Positions 25,972 through 35,697 of a stretch of DNA of 55,915 nt are shown here, in pieces. Source of the stretch: Sulfurimonas sp. Lineage in GTDB: Bacteria; Campylobacterota; Campylobacteria; Campylobacterales; Sulfurimonadaceae. Each line of letters begins with the position of its first letter. Position 1 is the first letter of the stretch. Under the pieces are notes generated by a model that was not told the origin of the DNA, ran no database searches, and worked only from the letters and a program-made list of their open reading frames with translations. The stretch is taken from positions 1 to 55,915 of the forward strand of contig JAQTZE010000015.1 of the NCBI GenBank assembly GCA_028687935.1. The letters are read 5' to 3'. Position numbers and translations under genes: made by a program.

Positions 25972-27510
25972 TTGTTTGATTTAAAAAGCTATTCAGTTAA
26001 AAATATAAAAAATGACATCCTCTCTGGTCTTGTCGTTGCTGTTGCCTTAGTTCCAGAAGCTATCGCCTTTTCATTTATAGCGGGAGTGAGTCCCGTTGTC
26101 GGGCTCTATACTGCGTTTATCCTTGGACTTATCACTTCACTTATCGGTGGCAAACCAGGGATGATTAGTGGAGCTACTGGAGCGGTTGCTATCGTACTTG
26201 TGGGTCTGAGTTTTGAAGCGACAGATCTGCTCATGATGCAAGGAGTCGAAGGTGAAGCTATCGCTATGGGAGTCTTACACTACATCTTCCTTGCAACAGT
26301 TCTAGCTGGACTTATCCAGATAAGCATCGGGCTTTTAAAACTCGGAAAGTTTATCCGCCTTGTCCCTACTCCGGCTATTCATGGCTTTGTAAATGGTCTT
26401 GCTATCGTTATCGCAACTGCTCAGTTTAAGTTCTTTGAAGGTCAGGGAGCGATGATGTATATACTCGTAGCTGTGACGATGCTCATCATGTATCTGCTTC
26501 CAAAATATACAAAAGCTATCCCTGCAGGTCTTGTCGCTATCATCGTCCTTACACTTGGCGTTTACTTCACAAACGCAGATACACTTTTACTCAGCGGCTT
26601 AGCGGACATGAGCCAGTTTGCAGGACAACTTCCTACATTTAGTATCCCTGAAAAACTCCTCAGCTTTGATGCTATCATGATGGTTCTTCCTTACGCAGTT
26701 ATCGTAGCACTCGTGGGTATCATCGAGTCTTTACTTACTCTTTCTGTTTTGGATGAGCTGAGTAACACGCGCGGTTCTGCGAACAAAGAGTGTATCGCAC
26801 AGGGGACAGGAAATGTCACCTGTGGCTTCTTTGGCGGTATGGCAGGATGTGCGATGATAGGTCAGAGTATCATCAACTACACTTCAGGCGGTATCGGACG
26901 ACTCTCCTCTTTTGTAGCGGCCCTTGGTCTTATCATCCTTGTTGTCTCCATGAGTGGTGTGTTAAATGCTATTCCAGTCGCTGTTCTTGTAGGTATCATG
27001 TTTATGGTGAGTATCGGGACGTTTGAGTGGTCAAGCTTCTCGCGTCTGAGCCGTATGCCGCGCACAGATGCTTTTGTCATGGTTGCGGTTACGGTTATTA
27101 CTGTAGTTGAAGATTTGGCGATTGCAGTTATCGCAGGGGTTATCATCTCAGCACTTGCGTTTGCATGGAAACATGCACGTATCTGGGCGAAAACTCATGT
27201 AGAAGCCGATGGGACAAAAGTCTATACTCTCGAAGGGCCGCTCTTTTTTGGAAGTGCTTCGACCTTTGCAGATAACTTTGACATTCTCAGCGATCCGCCA
27301 AAAGTCGTCATCGACTTCAAAAACGCAAGAGTGATGGACTCAAGCGGTGTCGAAGCAGTCGATGCCATCACGAAAAAATATGAAGATGCAGGAAAAAATC
27401 TACTCCTGCGTCACCTTAGTGCAGACTGCAAAGCCATCCTCAAAAAAGCTGGACCGCATTGTTCGTACGAAGAAGATGATCCGACTTATAAGGTTGCGTT
27501 TGACTACTAA
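25972..27510 (+). CDS. SulP-family anion transporter with STAS domain
   Basis: 512 residues from TTG 25972. Ten to twelve membrane helices fill about 20-410, starting with the SulP signature G-L-V-V-A-V-A-L-V-P-E-A-I-A-F-S; a cytosolic STAS domain (about 425-512) carries A-R-V-M-D-S-S-G-V-E-A. Members move sulfate, bicarbonate or other anions across the inner membrane; for an autotroph bicarbonate uptake is a real option, but the substrate cannot be read from the sequence. Single gene. Confidence 0.9.
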   Translation: MFDLKSYSVKNIKNDILSGLVVAVALVPEAIAFSFIAGVSPVVGLYTAFILGLITSLIGGKPGMISGATGAVAIVLVGLSFEATDLLMMQGVEGEAIAMGVLHYIFLATVLAGLIQISIGLLKLGKFIRLVPTPAIHGFVNGLAIVIATAQFKFFEGQGAMMYILVAVTMLIMYLLPKYTKAIPAGLVAIIVLTLGVYFTNADTLLLSGLADMSQFAGQLPTFSIPEKLLSFDAIMMVLPYAVIVALVGIIESLLTLSVLDELSNTRGSANKECIAQGTGNVTCGFFGGMAGCAMIGQSIINYTSGGIGRLSSFVAALGLIILVVSMSGVLNAIPVAVLVGIMFMVSIGTFEWSSFSRLSRMPRTDAFVMVAVTVITVVEDLAIAVIAGVIISALAFAWKHARIWAKTHVEADGTKVYTLEGPLFFGSASTFADNFDILSDPPKVVIDFKNARVMDSSGVEAVDAITKKYEDAGKNLLLRHLSADCKAILKKAGPHCSYEEDDPTYKVAFDY

Positions 27511-27512
27511 GC

Positions 27513-28937
27513 TTAGTTACTTCGCACGATAATAAAACTCTCCGGTCTTTGTGAGCGGTACTTGGGCATACTTTGCCCAATACTTGCGTTTATATAGGTA
27601 GGATCGGCAATGACAAATCTTTTGCCTGCTGCGTTTACGCTATCACCCTGCATAGGGACATAAAGTGCTGTTGCCATATGATTTTTATACTTCACACCAA
27701 TGACACCGATCTTAAAAAGCTCTTTGACTAAAGCAGCGAACAAAACAGATCTATCCTCACAATCAGACTTCTCAAAGAAAAGCGTCTCTTGCGCAAACAT
27801 CACACGCTCTCTGCCAAACTGTTCTCTATCGACTTCATAAATAAAAGCATTTTGCACAAATCCAAGAACAAAGTTCAGCGCTAAAGAGCTGTTTTTTCCA
27901 TCTATCTCTTTTTTGAGCCCCTGCGCTAAAGCGCCATAGGTTTTTGCATCAAGCGGCGCATTGAAATAGGTATCATAATCCGCCTGTGGGTAGCTTGCCA
28001 TAAAATCAAGTAAATTTTGATTATATGGATATGGCAGTTCGATCACTTTGCCATCATGAGTGAAACGCAGCGTTTTACTCTTAGTATTTTCTTTGAGATT
28101 TGGCAGTTGTGTTAGCGAGAGATCAAGCGATTTCGTTGCGTTTGGATAACTTTTCTCATAGGTATAAACAGAGCCTGAACTCGTTTTTGCATACTCTGAG
28201 AGAACATAAAACTTCTTATCTGCAAATCTGAAATTTGGCGTATCATAGATATCTTTTTCAGAGTGGAGCATCAAAACGATATGCTGTTTTGCAAGCCCTA
28301 CTTTAGCATTGTAACCGAGTTTATTGAAGAGGAACCATGCAAAAAGCTTCGCATCATCTTCTTTCTCATAGGCTTTGTGACTCAGCTCTGTGACTAAAAG
28401 ATAAAGACCCCAATCATTAAGTTCCAACTCCTCTTTTACTGCGTTTATATCCCCAAGTAGCGTTTTATACTCACTTGCTGCCATAGTAGCAAAAAACGCA
28501 GCGATACCGGCTTGCGTTTGAGGGTGAAAATTCGCAGATTTGAGTTTATCATTTATATGAAACGCAAGCGAAGAGCCATAAAAATCAAAAACTGTCTCTT
28601 GTTTCTCTTCACTTAGAGCAGGTTTTTTCTCTTGTATGATTTCTTTGAACTCAGGGAGCGTTATAAATACTTTTGGCCCTAGCGCATCTATACGTTCAGG
28701 TTTAGCAGCTTCAATTATCTTTGGTTTAGGCTCTTCATACAGAGCTGTGCCACTATAGGCACGATACTCTTTAAACTGCTCTTTGAGATAGGCATCATAG
28801 CCGTTATCACGTGGATCTGCATATTTTGTAAAAGATTTTACCTGCGCAGTTTTAAAATCTGCGAAACTCTCTGCCCCTAAAGATGAGGCGAGCAGCAGAA
28901 GGAAGAATAGGTTTTTAGAAAGGCCAGATTGCTTCAA
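27513..28937 (-). CDS. Secreted transglutaminase-like protein next to flgH
   Basis: 474 residues with a signal peptide (about 1-22, ending S-L-G-A-E). The C-terminal third has a transglutaminase-like triad: C393 in K-S-D-C-E-D-R-S, His in Y-K-N-H-M-A-T-A and Asp in V-I-A-D-P-T-Y. The N-terminal two thirds show no family I know. The start lies 23 bp inside flgH, so the two are translationally coupled, which hints at a job in the cell envelope near the flagellar L ring or the outer membrane. The reaction (cross-linking or peptide cleavage) is unknown. It is conserved in my impression of Sulfurimonas-like genomes but undescribed. Confidence 0.65.
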   Translation of the reverse strand: MKQSGLSKNLFFLLLLASSLGAESFADFKTAQVKSFTKYADPRDNGYDAYLKEQFKEYRAYSGTALYEEPKPKIIEAAKPERIDALGPKVFITLPEFKEIIQEKKPALSEEKQETVFDFYGSSLAFHINDKLKSANFHPQTQAGIAAFFATMAASEYKTLLGDINAVKEELELNDWGLYLLVTELSHKAYEKEDDAKLFAWFLFNKLGYNAKVGLAKQHIVLMLHSEKDIYDTPNFRFADKKFYVLSEYAKTSSGSVYTYEKSYPNATKSLDLSLTQLPNLKENTKSKTLRFTHDGKVIELPYPYNQNLLDFMASYPQADYDTYFNAPLDAKTYGALAQGLKKEIDGKNSSLALNFVLGFVQNAFIYEVDREQFGRERVMFAQETLFFEKSDCEDRSVLFAALVKELFKIGVIGVKYKNHMATALYVPMQGDSVNAAGKRFVIADPTYINASIGQSMPKYRSQRPESFIIVRSN

Positions 28938-29637
28938 CAGTTTTTGTCCCCCAACCTTGTTGTGTTGAGCGGTCTATATCACCCTGCGTTTTATAGAGTA
29001 TTTTCGCGTCACTCATTTTTGCCGAATTGATACTGTTATACTGATCGATATCATATGGACGGATAACACCGCTTATCTGTATCACCTGCTTTTGTTGATC
29101 GATGAGAATCTCACGTTTTCCAGAGACAAAATAGTTCCCGTTTTGAAGGACCTTAACGATCCGAGCAGAGACTGTCGTGGTAAACGCAGCATCTTTTGTA
29201 GCACTTCCAGCACCTTTAAATGAGCTCGTAGAATCTGCTCCAAAGCCTACATTGCTCAAACCATTGAGATGTCCTGCGGCAGCACTCAGTGCTGCGTTTC
29301 CTCCAGTAGCACTAAAAAGACCGCCACCCAAAGAAGCACTATCCGCTTCGCTGAGCTGTTTTGCCCCAGAGCTTGAACTTTTCGCAGTTTCTGAGATGAT
29401 GACGGTTACAATATCATTGACGTGCATCGCTTTATGATCAGAAAAAAGCGGTGAATCGCCCTGACCAAAGATACTCCCTGTAGAGACGAAATCCTGCTCA
29501 TTTTCACGCGCTGGCATCTGTTCTACATAAACAGGCGGTTCAAAATCTATCTCGGGATCCATAAGATGTGCGGTACAACCACTAAAGAGCAGAAGTGTAG
29601 AAAATGTAGCAAGGGCTGTGAAAAAGGTTTTTATCAT
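28915..29637 (-). CDS. flgH: Flagellar L-ring protein FlgH
   Basis: 240 residues from ATG 29637; ATG 29640 is adjacent and equally possible, AAAGAG lies just upstream. A lipoprotein signal ends L-F-S-G-C-T. Family marks are G-Q-G-D-S-P-L-F-S-D, N-D-I-V-T-V-I-I-S-E, G-N-Y-F-V-S-G-K-R-E-I and S-G-V-I-R-P-Y-D-I. It forms the outer membrane L ring around the flagellar rod. Frame extension upstream to 29874 is spurious because it runs through yqeY. A sigma-54 type promoter lies upstream. Confidence 0.95.
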   Translation of the reverse strand: MIKTFFTALATFSTLLLFSGCTAHLMDPEIDFEPPVYVEQMPARENEQDFVSTGSIFGQGDSPLFSDHKAMHVNDIVTVIISETAKSSSSGAKQLSEADSASLGGGLFSATGGNAALSAAAGHLNGLSNVGFGADSTSSFKGAGSATKDAAFTTTVSARIVKVLQNGNYFVSGKREILIDQQKQVIQISGVIRPYDIDQYNSINSAKMSDAKILYKTQGDIDRSTQQGWGTKTVEAIWPF

Positions 29638-29666
29638 CATATCTCTTTGAAAATAGCTTATTTTGC

Positions 29667-29672
29667 TATAAT
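29667..29672 (+). promoter_or_regulatory. -10 box of yqeY
   Basis: TATAAT 29 bp before the TTG at 29702, which has AAGGA 6 nt upstream. Confidence 0.5.
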
Positions 29673-29675
29673 AGT

Positions 29676-29691
29676 AGCAAAAATAGTTCCA
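29676..29691 (-). promoter_or_regulatory. Sigma-54 type promoter of flgH
   Basis: Minus strand reads TGGAACTATTTTTGCT. The GG and GC doublets sit at the exact spacing of -24/-12 elements (consensus TGGCAC..TTGCA), about 28 nt of leader before flgH. Rod, ring and hook genes of Campylobacter are sigma-54 dependent, which supports the call. It overlaps the yqeY promoter region. Confidence 0.65.
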
Positions 29692-29701
29692 AGGATATAC
29701 T

Positions 29702-30145
29702 TTGAGTTTAAGAGAAACAATTAACGATGATTTAAAAAACGCAATGAAAGCAAAAGAGACAAAAAAACGCGATGCACTTCGCCTTTTGACAAGTGCTTTT
29801 AAGCAGATAGAAGTAGATGAACGCAAAGAGCTAAACGATGAAGATGTGATCAAAATCATCCAAAAACAGGTCAAAAGCAGAAACGATTCAGCGGCACAAT
29901 ATAAAGAAGCTGGACGTGATGACCTTTTACAAATAGAGCTTGATGAGATCGCTGTATTTGAAGTCTATCTTCCAAAACAACTCAGTGATGAAGAGCTCAC
30001 AGCAGCTCTCAGCGCTATTATCACAACTGTTGGTGCAACAGATGCCAAAGATATGGGTAAAGTAATGGGTGCGGCTTCCAAAGAGCTTGCAGGTCTTGCC
30101 GATGGCAGAAGAATCAACGAGTGTGTTAAAAAACTTCTCGCTTAA
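29702..30145 (+). CDS. yqeY: GatB/YqeY domain protein
   Basis: 147 residues from TTG 29702. The whole chain matches YqeY: an N-terminal helical part (L-R-E-T-I-N-D-D-L-K) and the C-terminal domain shared with GatB (Y-L-P-K-Q-L-S-D-E-E-L, D-M-G-K-V-M-G). It may aid tRNA-dependent amidation, though free-standing YqeY has no settled function. It is divergent from flgH and converges with the GGDEF/EAL gene, sharing 4 bp of stop codons. Confidence 0.9.
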   Translation: MSLRETINDDLKNAMKAKETKKRDALRLLTSAFKQIEVDERKELNDEDVIKIIQKQVKSRNDSAAQYKEAGRDDLLQIELDEIAVFEVYLPKQLSDEELTAALSAIITTVGATDAKDMGKVMGAASKELAGLADGRRINECVKKLLA

Positions 30146-32463
30146 TCTTCAGAGGCTGTTGTGCGTGTACGCTGACAATAGCCATTTCCAGATGCAAGAA
30201 AAGCTTCAAAGCTTTTTGCATCCATCGGTTTTGCACAATAATACCCTTGCATATAATCACAATTTCTCTCATCTAAAAAACTATACTGCTCAGAGAGTTC
30301 CACACCCTCCGCAATAACTTCAAGGTTAAAGTTCTTCGCTATCGTCAAAATCGTGCTAATAAGCTCTTTATCATCAATATCAGCCTCAATATCCTGAATA
30401 AAACTCTTATCAATTTTGAGCGTAGTAAAAGGGAGACTTTTGAGATACGAAAGTGATGAGTAGCCTGTCCCAAAATCATCTATAGAGATCTGTACCCCTA
30501 CTTTTCTTAACTGTTGCATCTTTTGGCGTACACTCTCTACTTCTTGGACTATAACAGACTCAACGAGTTCTAGTTCAAGATTTTTTGGATTGATACCCGT
30601 GTATTTGATGATATCTTCGACCTGTTTTACAAAACCTGAGTAGTTAAACTGGCGCACACTGATATTTACAGCAATCTTCTTAAATCCATCATACTCAGGC
30701 AATGCGCTTTTCCACTCAATAAACTGTTTGACGCTATTTTCAAGCACCCATTTACCAATATTTATGATCAGTCCACTCTCTTCTGCGATAGGAATAAACT
30801 CGTCTGGCGTCACAGATCCGAACTCTTGAGAGTTCCAACGCAGTAGTGCTTCAACACCTCTGATTTCTCCACTACTAAACGCAACGATTGGTTGATAATG
30901 TATCTCAAACTCCTTGTTTTCAATAGCACCTCGAAGACCATTTTCTATACCTAAACGTCTTTTGACCCATGTATCCATTGCACATTGATAAAACGTAGTC
31001 GTATTTTTCCCTGCTTTTTTTGCTTGATACATTGCCATATCTGCATGTTTAAGAAGGTCATGCTCATCTTTTTGCGTTTCATCCACAAGTGCGATCCCAA
31101 TACTAGAAGAGATGTTGAGTTTATAACCCTCTATCTCAAAAGGTTTTCTTAAAATCGTATGTACTTTTTGCGCGATGTACTCAGCATTTGTTGCAGATTT
31201 GTTTTGATCTGTAGCCAAATCTGGCAATAGAACAACAAACTCATCACCTCCAATTCTCGCTACAGTATCTTCAACTCTGATAATTTTTTTCAACCTTTGC
31301 GCTACTTGAATAAGAAGTTTATCCCCCATGTCATGACCAAGAGAATCGTTGATATTTTTAAAATTATCCAAATCAAGAAAGATAAGACCAAAGATAGCTT
31401 CATGGCGTTTATAACGAATAAGCTCATATTTTATCTTCTCAAGAAGTGTTGAACGGTTTGGAATATTTGTGAGCTGATCATGACTTGCCTGATACTCATA
31501 TTTGAGTTGAGTGAGCATTCTTTGGGTGATATCTGAGATGATACCTATCCCTCCAATAATATTGTTATTGAGATCTTTCAGCGGAGCAGTGCTCATAGAG
31601 ATCCAAAGATCTTTTTGTTTAAATTTTGTTCTATATTCACCCTCATAGAAACCTTCCATATCGTCCAATGGACTCTCTAACGCTAGAGTTAAGCTTTGAT
31701 CCGGGAGTGTATGCAAATCAAGCCCTAGCAAATAATTAAGCGGTGCTTCCAGAAAATCTACAAGTTCCTGATTCGCCTCACGAATAATCAGATCACTGTC
31801 GTAGATCACAATACCAAGAGGCGCCTGTTTGAAAATTTTTCCAAAACGCTCTTCTGATTGTAAAACCTTCTCTTTTTCTTCTTCATACATTTCTCTGGAT
31901 ATGATGATATCCAGATAGTACGCATGAATCTGTGCAGCAATTTTATTAAGAAGAAAAAAATAGAGTGTGACAAGAGCTGCCATTATATTGTGCTCAAATC
32001 CTCCTTGCATTGCAAGTTTTATAATAAGCGGTATAACTAAAAAGGAGGTAAAAATATAAACAGCACCCTTTAAAGAAGAGAGACTACTAACTGCTCCTGC
32101 ACTGAGCCCTGCAATCATTACAACAAGCATAGCCTGATACAAAACACTCTCTTCGAGAAAAAAGAAAAAAGAGGCATATCCCCATAACAGAGAAGAGAGA
32201 ATGAGCGGGACGTAAAAGATGTATGTCCACTCTTGTAAAGAAAAATTTTCTGCATGATTTTTATAATAATTTGAAGATAACAAACGAAAAAACGAGACAC
32301 CAAACATAAGAAAAAGCCAGCTAAAAAGTATTACATCTTCGACATGCGCATACATAACAACACCGAGTGTAGCTGTAATAATAATAATTGCTAAAGAAGA
32401 GAGCTTTAAATTAAAAAAAGCTCTCTTGAGCAATTCTTTATAATGAGATGGTTTTTCTTTCAA
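30142..32463 (-). CDS. Membrane PAS-GGDEF-EAL protein (c-di-GMP turnover)
   Basis: 773 residues. Five or six N-terminal helices (about 20-175) form a membrane sensor of the MASE kind; a PAS domain (about 200-320), GGDEF (intact at 405-409 with an R-V-E-D inhibition site just before) and EAL (E538-A-L540) follow. EAL catalytic marks E-A-L-L-R-W, D-D-F-G-T-G-Y-S-S-L and A-E-G-V-E are all present, so both synthesis and hydrolysis are possible. It is last in the minus operon with trpC, TPR, YkgJ-like and methyltransferase genes, 31 nt after trpC. Confidence 0.92.
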   Translation of the reverse strand: MKEKPSHYKELLKRAFFNLKLSSLAIIIITATLGVVMYAHVEDVILFSWLFLMFGVSFFRLLSSNYYKNHAENFSLQEWTYIFYVPLILSSLLWGYASFFFFLEESVLYQAMLVVMIAGLSAGAVSSLSSLKGAVYIFTSFLVIPLIIKLAMQGGFEHNIMAALVTLYFFLLNKIAAQIHAYYLDIIISREMYEEEKEKVLQSEERFGKIFKQAPLGIVIYDSDLIIREANQELVDFLEAPLNYLLGLDLHTLPDQSLTLALESPLDDMEGFYEGEYRTKFKQKDLWISMSTAPLKDLNNNIIGGIGIISDITQRMLTQLKYEYQASHDQLTNIPNRSTLLEKIKYELIRYKRHEAIFGLIFLDLDNFKNINDSLGHDMGDKLLIQVAQRLKKIIRVEDTVARIGGDEFVVLLPDLATDQNKSATNAEYIAQKVHTILRKPFEIEGYKLNISSSIGIALVDETQKDEHDLLKHADMAMYQAKKAGKNTTTFYQCAMDTWVKRRLGIENGLRGAIENKEFEIHYQPIVAFSSGEIRGVEALLRWNSQEFGSVTPDEFIPIAEESGLIINIGKWVLENSVKQFIEWKSALPEYDGFKKIAVNISVRQFNYSGFVKQVEDIIKYTGINPKNLELELVESVIVQEVESVRQKMQQLRKVGVQISIDDFGTGYSSLSYLKSLPFTTLKIDKSFIQDIEADIDDKELISTILTIAKNFNLEVIAEGVELSEQYSFLDERNCDYMQGYYCAKPMDAKSFEAFLASGNGYCQRTRTTASED

Positions 32464-32494
32464 ATTTTCTACTTTATTTTATTTTTCGAGTGAT

Positions 32495-33280
32495 CTAGCC
32501 AAATTTTAGTTTTCTCAGCGCATCTTCTTCATTATCCTGACGCATTAAAGATTCACCTACTAAAAAGGCATCCACTCCAGCTTTACTCAGATCTTCGAGC
32601 TGTCCGTGCTCATAAATGCCACTCTCCGCCACAATAATCTTGCCATTTGGGATCAAAGGAATAAGCTCATAAGAGAGGTTCATATTCATCTCAAATGTCT
32701 GCAAATTTCTATGGTTAATACCTATTATATCACTTCCTGCATAGATTGCTTTAACCAAGTCCGTCTTATCATGTACCTCAACGAGCGCTTCCATACCAAG
32801 ATGTCTTGTATATGCGAGGAGATCTTTGAGCTCACCTTTACTCAGTGCTGCCGCGATGAGAAGGATAAAATCTGCACCATGGACGACTGCTTCTAGGACT
32901 TGATACTTAGAGACGATAAAGTCTTTACGTAAAAGTGGGATACCAACATAACGGCGAATACCTCCAAGATAATCAAGTGAACCCTGAAAGAAGTGAGGCT
33001 CAGTCAAGATAGAGATAGCACTAGCCCCTCCACGCTCATAACTTTGTGCAATTGCTAGCGGATCGAAATCTTCACGAATAACACCCTTTGAAGGGGAAGC
33101 TTTTTTTACCTCAGCGATGATTCTGTAAGGATCTTGTTCTGTTGCTTTCAAATATGGAATAACATCCCTTGGTGCTCTTGCATTAAACGCAAGAGAACGA
33201 CCAAGCCAATCAAGGGAAAACTCCTTTTCGCGTTTTACCAGATCTTCTTTAGTTTTTTTGATTATCTCGTCTAAAATCAT
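32495..33280 (-). CDS. trpC: Indole-3-glycerol phosphate synthase
   Basis: 261 residues from ATG 33280, which overlaps the stop of the TPR gene (ATGA) and has AAGG upstream; an in-frame start 10 codons earlier is unlikely. A TIM-barrel with [27 protein letters not shown] and A-E-S-G-I motifs, including the catalytic Lys and Glu. It closes the indole ring in tryptophan synthesis. It is away from other trp genes here, which is usual for Campylobacterota. Confidence 0.96.
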   Translation of the reverse strand: MILDEIIKKTKEDLVKREKEFSLDWLGRSLAFNARAPRDVIPYLKATEQDPYRIIAEVKKASPSKGVIREDFDPLAIAQSYERGGASAISILTEPHFFQGSLDYLGGIRRYVGIPLLRKDFIVSKYQVLEAVVHGADFILLIAAALSKGELKDLLAYTRHLGMEALVEVHDKTDLVKAIYAGSDIIGINHRNLQTFEMNMNLSYELIPLIPNGKIIVAESGIYEHGQLEDLSKAGVDAFLVGESLMRQDNEEDALRKLKFG

Positions 33281-34578
33281 TTTTTTACTACCTTTTTCAT
33301 ATTTAAACATTTTTGTATCGCATCAACATGCTCTAACACTTCAGAGTTATCTCCGCCTTCAAGTTTGATGACACGTTGCATAATCCTATTTGCTTCTTGA
33401 CACTCACCGAGCTTATAATGTCCCCAAGCAAGAGAATCAAGAAAATAGGAGGATTCAGGCTCTTGAATGAGAGCTTTTTGAATATACCCCATCCCCTCTT
33501 TTATATCTATATCATGATCTATGAGGAGATATCCGAGATAATTCAGATACATAGCATCACTCTTTGTAACAAGAACACTTTTGAGGTTTTCTACAACCTG
33601 CACAAGCATCACTTTGTCATTTTTATCTTCACTACCTTCATACTTATAGATAGCACTTCTGCCAAGATAACTCGCTTCTCCAGTTTGCGTATAGAGCTTG
33701 CCAGCTACAAACGCAGCCTTTTCATAGTTTTTCATATTTGCATAGAGTTGCAGAAGCGTATCATCATCACTTTGGGAGCTCTCTAAAAAAGCAATAAGTT
33801 GCATAGGCTCTTTTTTGTAAAGATAAATCTGCACTATTTTTTTAGCTACTTCTGCATCTTTATTGATCTCGTAGAGTCTCAAGTACACAGACAAAAGACC
33901 CTCTATATTGCTCTCATGACTATAAAATCCTGCAAGTCTCAAACAGATAAGTTCAGAACAGCCATGCATATGACTATGCGTTTCAAGACGGCTAATTGCA
34001 TCTTCTTTTTTTTGCAAGTTTACATAAAGAATAAGAGAGATTCTATCAAGTATCTTCTCATCATAATTTTTTTTATAGATACTCTCAAGAAGTTCTACAG
34101 CAGCGGTATACTCTTGGAGTTGGACGTGAACATCACTTAGTAGCAGGGCATCATTTGCATCTGCACTCTTTGTAAAAAGATCCAAAGCCAAAGGTTTTGC
34201 TTCAGGAAAACGTTTCATTCCTAAAAGTGCCACGATCTTGATACGTGTGAGCACATCATCATGCACACCCTCTTCTGCAAGTTCATTCACTCTTTTGATC
34301 GTTTTTTGAAACTGAGGTATCGTGAGATCATTTTGGAGTGAGCGATAGAGATACTCTTTTTTATCTGTATTTTCATAGAGCAAACTAAAAATATCTGAAG
34401 CAGAATTAAAGTCTCTTAACTGCTCTGCACGTAGTGCGAAAAGTATATACGAATCTTCATACTCATAGACTTTTTGATTTGATTTTACCACCTGTTCTTG
34501 TGCATGGACTTGCGGCGTTTCATAAACACATGCACTCATGGCAAAAAGCAAAAAAAGTGGGGCTAATAATTTATACAT
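33277..34578 (-). CDS. TPR-repeat lipoprotein
   Basis: 433 residues with a lipoprotein signal ending S-A-C17. The rest is helical repeat of TPR type ([41 protein letters not shown]). TPR lipoproteins scaffold protein complexes at the inner face of the outer membrane; here the partner is unknown. It overlaps ykgJ-like by 8 bp and trpC by 4 bp. Confidence 0.8.
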   Translation of the reverse strand: MYKLLAPLFLLFAMSACVYETPQVHAQEQVVKSNQKVYEYEDSYILFALRAEQLRDFNSASDIFSLLYENTDKKEYLYRSLQNDLTIPQFQKTIKRVNELAEEGVHDDVLTRIKIVALLGMKRFPEAKPLALDLFTKSADANDALLLSDVHVQLQEYTAAVELLESIYKKNYDEKILDRISLILYVNLQKKEDAISRLETHSHMHGCSELICLRLAGFYSHESNIEGLLSVYLRLYEINKDAEVAKKIVQIYLYKKEPMQLIAFLESSQSDDDTLLQLYANMKNYEKAAFVAGKLYTQTGEASYLGRSAIYKYEGSEDKNDKVMLVQVVENLKSVLVTKSDAMYLNYLGYLLIDHDIDIKEGMGYIQKALIQEPESSYFLDSLAWGHYKLGECQEANRIMQRVIKLEGGDNSEVLEHVDAIQKCLNMKKVVKK

Positions 34579-34951
34579 CTACAATCCCTGGGCACTCAAG
34601 TTTGAGTTCGTCCACTCGCGTTTTAAAGTAGTCCCAAAAAGGAAAGGTTCTACACTGCAATGGTCTTGCTTCATAAATTTTACATCCATTTGAATTACGA
34701 TCATAAAAAACACACTCATGGGAGTCATTATGGAGCTGTTCCTTGATAGAATATTTGTATCCATTTTTGAAAAGATATTCGCCTGCGAACTTTTTTACAT
34801 CCATTTCAAGCAGTGCGGCGATCTTCTCAATCTCAGCCATGGTGACATAAATATAGCCACTCTCACCGGTACAGCATTTGCCTTGGCATGTCTCACATGC
34901 AGATGGATTGAAACGATATGGGTAGCCCTCTTGGCTCATTAAATCTGACAT
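34571..34951 (-). CDS. YkgJ-family cysteine-cluster protein
   Basis: 126 residues. The Cys pattern C19-x2-C22-x3-C26-C27, then C83 and C98 with C-x-T-F-P-F-W after it, matches the YkgJ (putative Fe-S or zinc cluster) family, UPF0153-like. Its role is not established; it often sits beside tRNA or rRNA modification genes, as here (overlaps the methyltransferase by 13 bp). Confidence 0.85.
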   Translation of the reverse strand: MSDLMSQEGYPYRFNPSACETCQGKCCTGESGYIYVTMAEIEKIAALLEMDVKKFAGEYLFKNGYKYSIKEQLHNDSHECVFYDRNSNGCKIYEARPLQCRTFPFWDYFKTRVDELKLECPGIVDV

Positions 34952-35634
34952 TTTATACTCTGTGTGGAAGCTTTTTTATAGACCTCTTGAGCCTGCGTTG
35001 AAAATTCATTGCCATCAAAACTGATAAAAGGTTCCCAAATCTTCATCAAAGATTTTGAACCATTTCTTGCATGTATCATCACGAGCGAAGCTCCTCTATC
35101 TATTTTTGGGTGCACAAACTGCACATCTACCGCTTTAAGTTTTACTTTTTCCAGCTCTGCACATATCACTCCAAACTGCGAAGCATCATAACAAAATATG
35201 AAGTGCGACTGAGGCTTCAAGACTCTTGAAACCTTCTTAAAAAAGTCACGTAGCGGTAAGTTAACATTATAGCGCGCATTGAACAACATTTCGTCTTCAC
35301 TCTTAGTGACTCCGTCGTGATAAAAAGGCGGATTGGAGATGATATAGTCGTATTTCACATTCTCATCAAGCTCCAAAAAGTCACTCTGATGCATCGTATA
35401 CTCTATCTTGTTTACTCTTGCGTTTGTAGTCGCATAGTGCACAAACGCAGCCTGTTTTTCAACTGCTTCAAGTTCTACTTTTGGATTGTCTCTAGCCACT
35501 AAAAGACCGACAATTCCACATCCTGCACCTACGTCGAGTACTTTTCCCTTCGGTTCAAACGAGCTAATAAAGTTGTATAAAAAGACAGAATCACTATTGT
35601 AGCAATAGCCGCTTTGGGGCTGATAAAGTAGCAT
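34939..35634 (-). CDS. tRNA1(Val) N6-adenine methyltransferase-like protein
   Basis: 231 residues from ATG 35634. It is a Rossmann SAM methyltransferase with V-L-D-V-G-A-G-C-G-I-V-G (motif I) and I-I-S-N-P-P-F-Y (the N-P-P-F of N6-adenine enzymes), the arrangement of TrmN6/YfiC. It probably methylates A37 of tRNA(Val). AAAGG lies 11 nt before the chosen start and comes from the inverted repeat shared with kdsB; ATG 35658 is possible but has no ribosome site. First gene of the five-gene minus operon. Confidence 0.85.
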   Translation of the reverse strand: MLLYQPQSGYCYNSDSVFLYNFISSFEPKGKVLDVGAGCGIVGLLVARDNPKVELEAVEKQAAFVHYATTNARVNKIEYTMHQSDFLELDENVKYDYIISNPPFYHDGVTKSEDEMLFNARYNVNLPLRDFFKKVSRVLKPQSHFIFCYDASQFGVICAELEKVKLKAVDVQFVHPKIDRGASLVMIHARNGSKSLMKIWEPFISFDGNEFSTQAQEVYKKASTQSIKCQI

Positions 35635-35644
35635 AACGCGTGAG

Positions 35645-35692
35645 GCCTTTGAGATCATTTTAGATATAATTTCGTAATTATATCTCAAAGGC
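35645..35692. promoter_or_regulatory. Symmetric divergent promoter region (trmN-like / kdsB)
   Basis: Two nested inverted repeats: GCCTTTGAGAT (35645-35655) with ATCTCAAAGGC (35682-35692), and AGATATAATT (35662-35671) with AATTATATCT (35676-35685). The inner repeat gives TATAAT on both strands, the outer one gives AAAGG as ribosome site on both sides. Both genes would be driven by mirror-image signals that overlap. Confidence 0.65.
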
Positions 35693-35697
35693 ATTAA

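Noticed and set aside
28915..29874. Long N-terminal extension of flgH
   Set aside because: It runs antisense through yqeY and lacks a signal peptide; the lipoprotein signal starts at 29637/29640.
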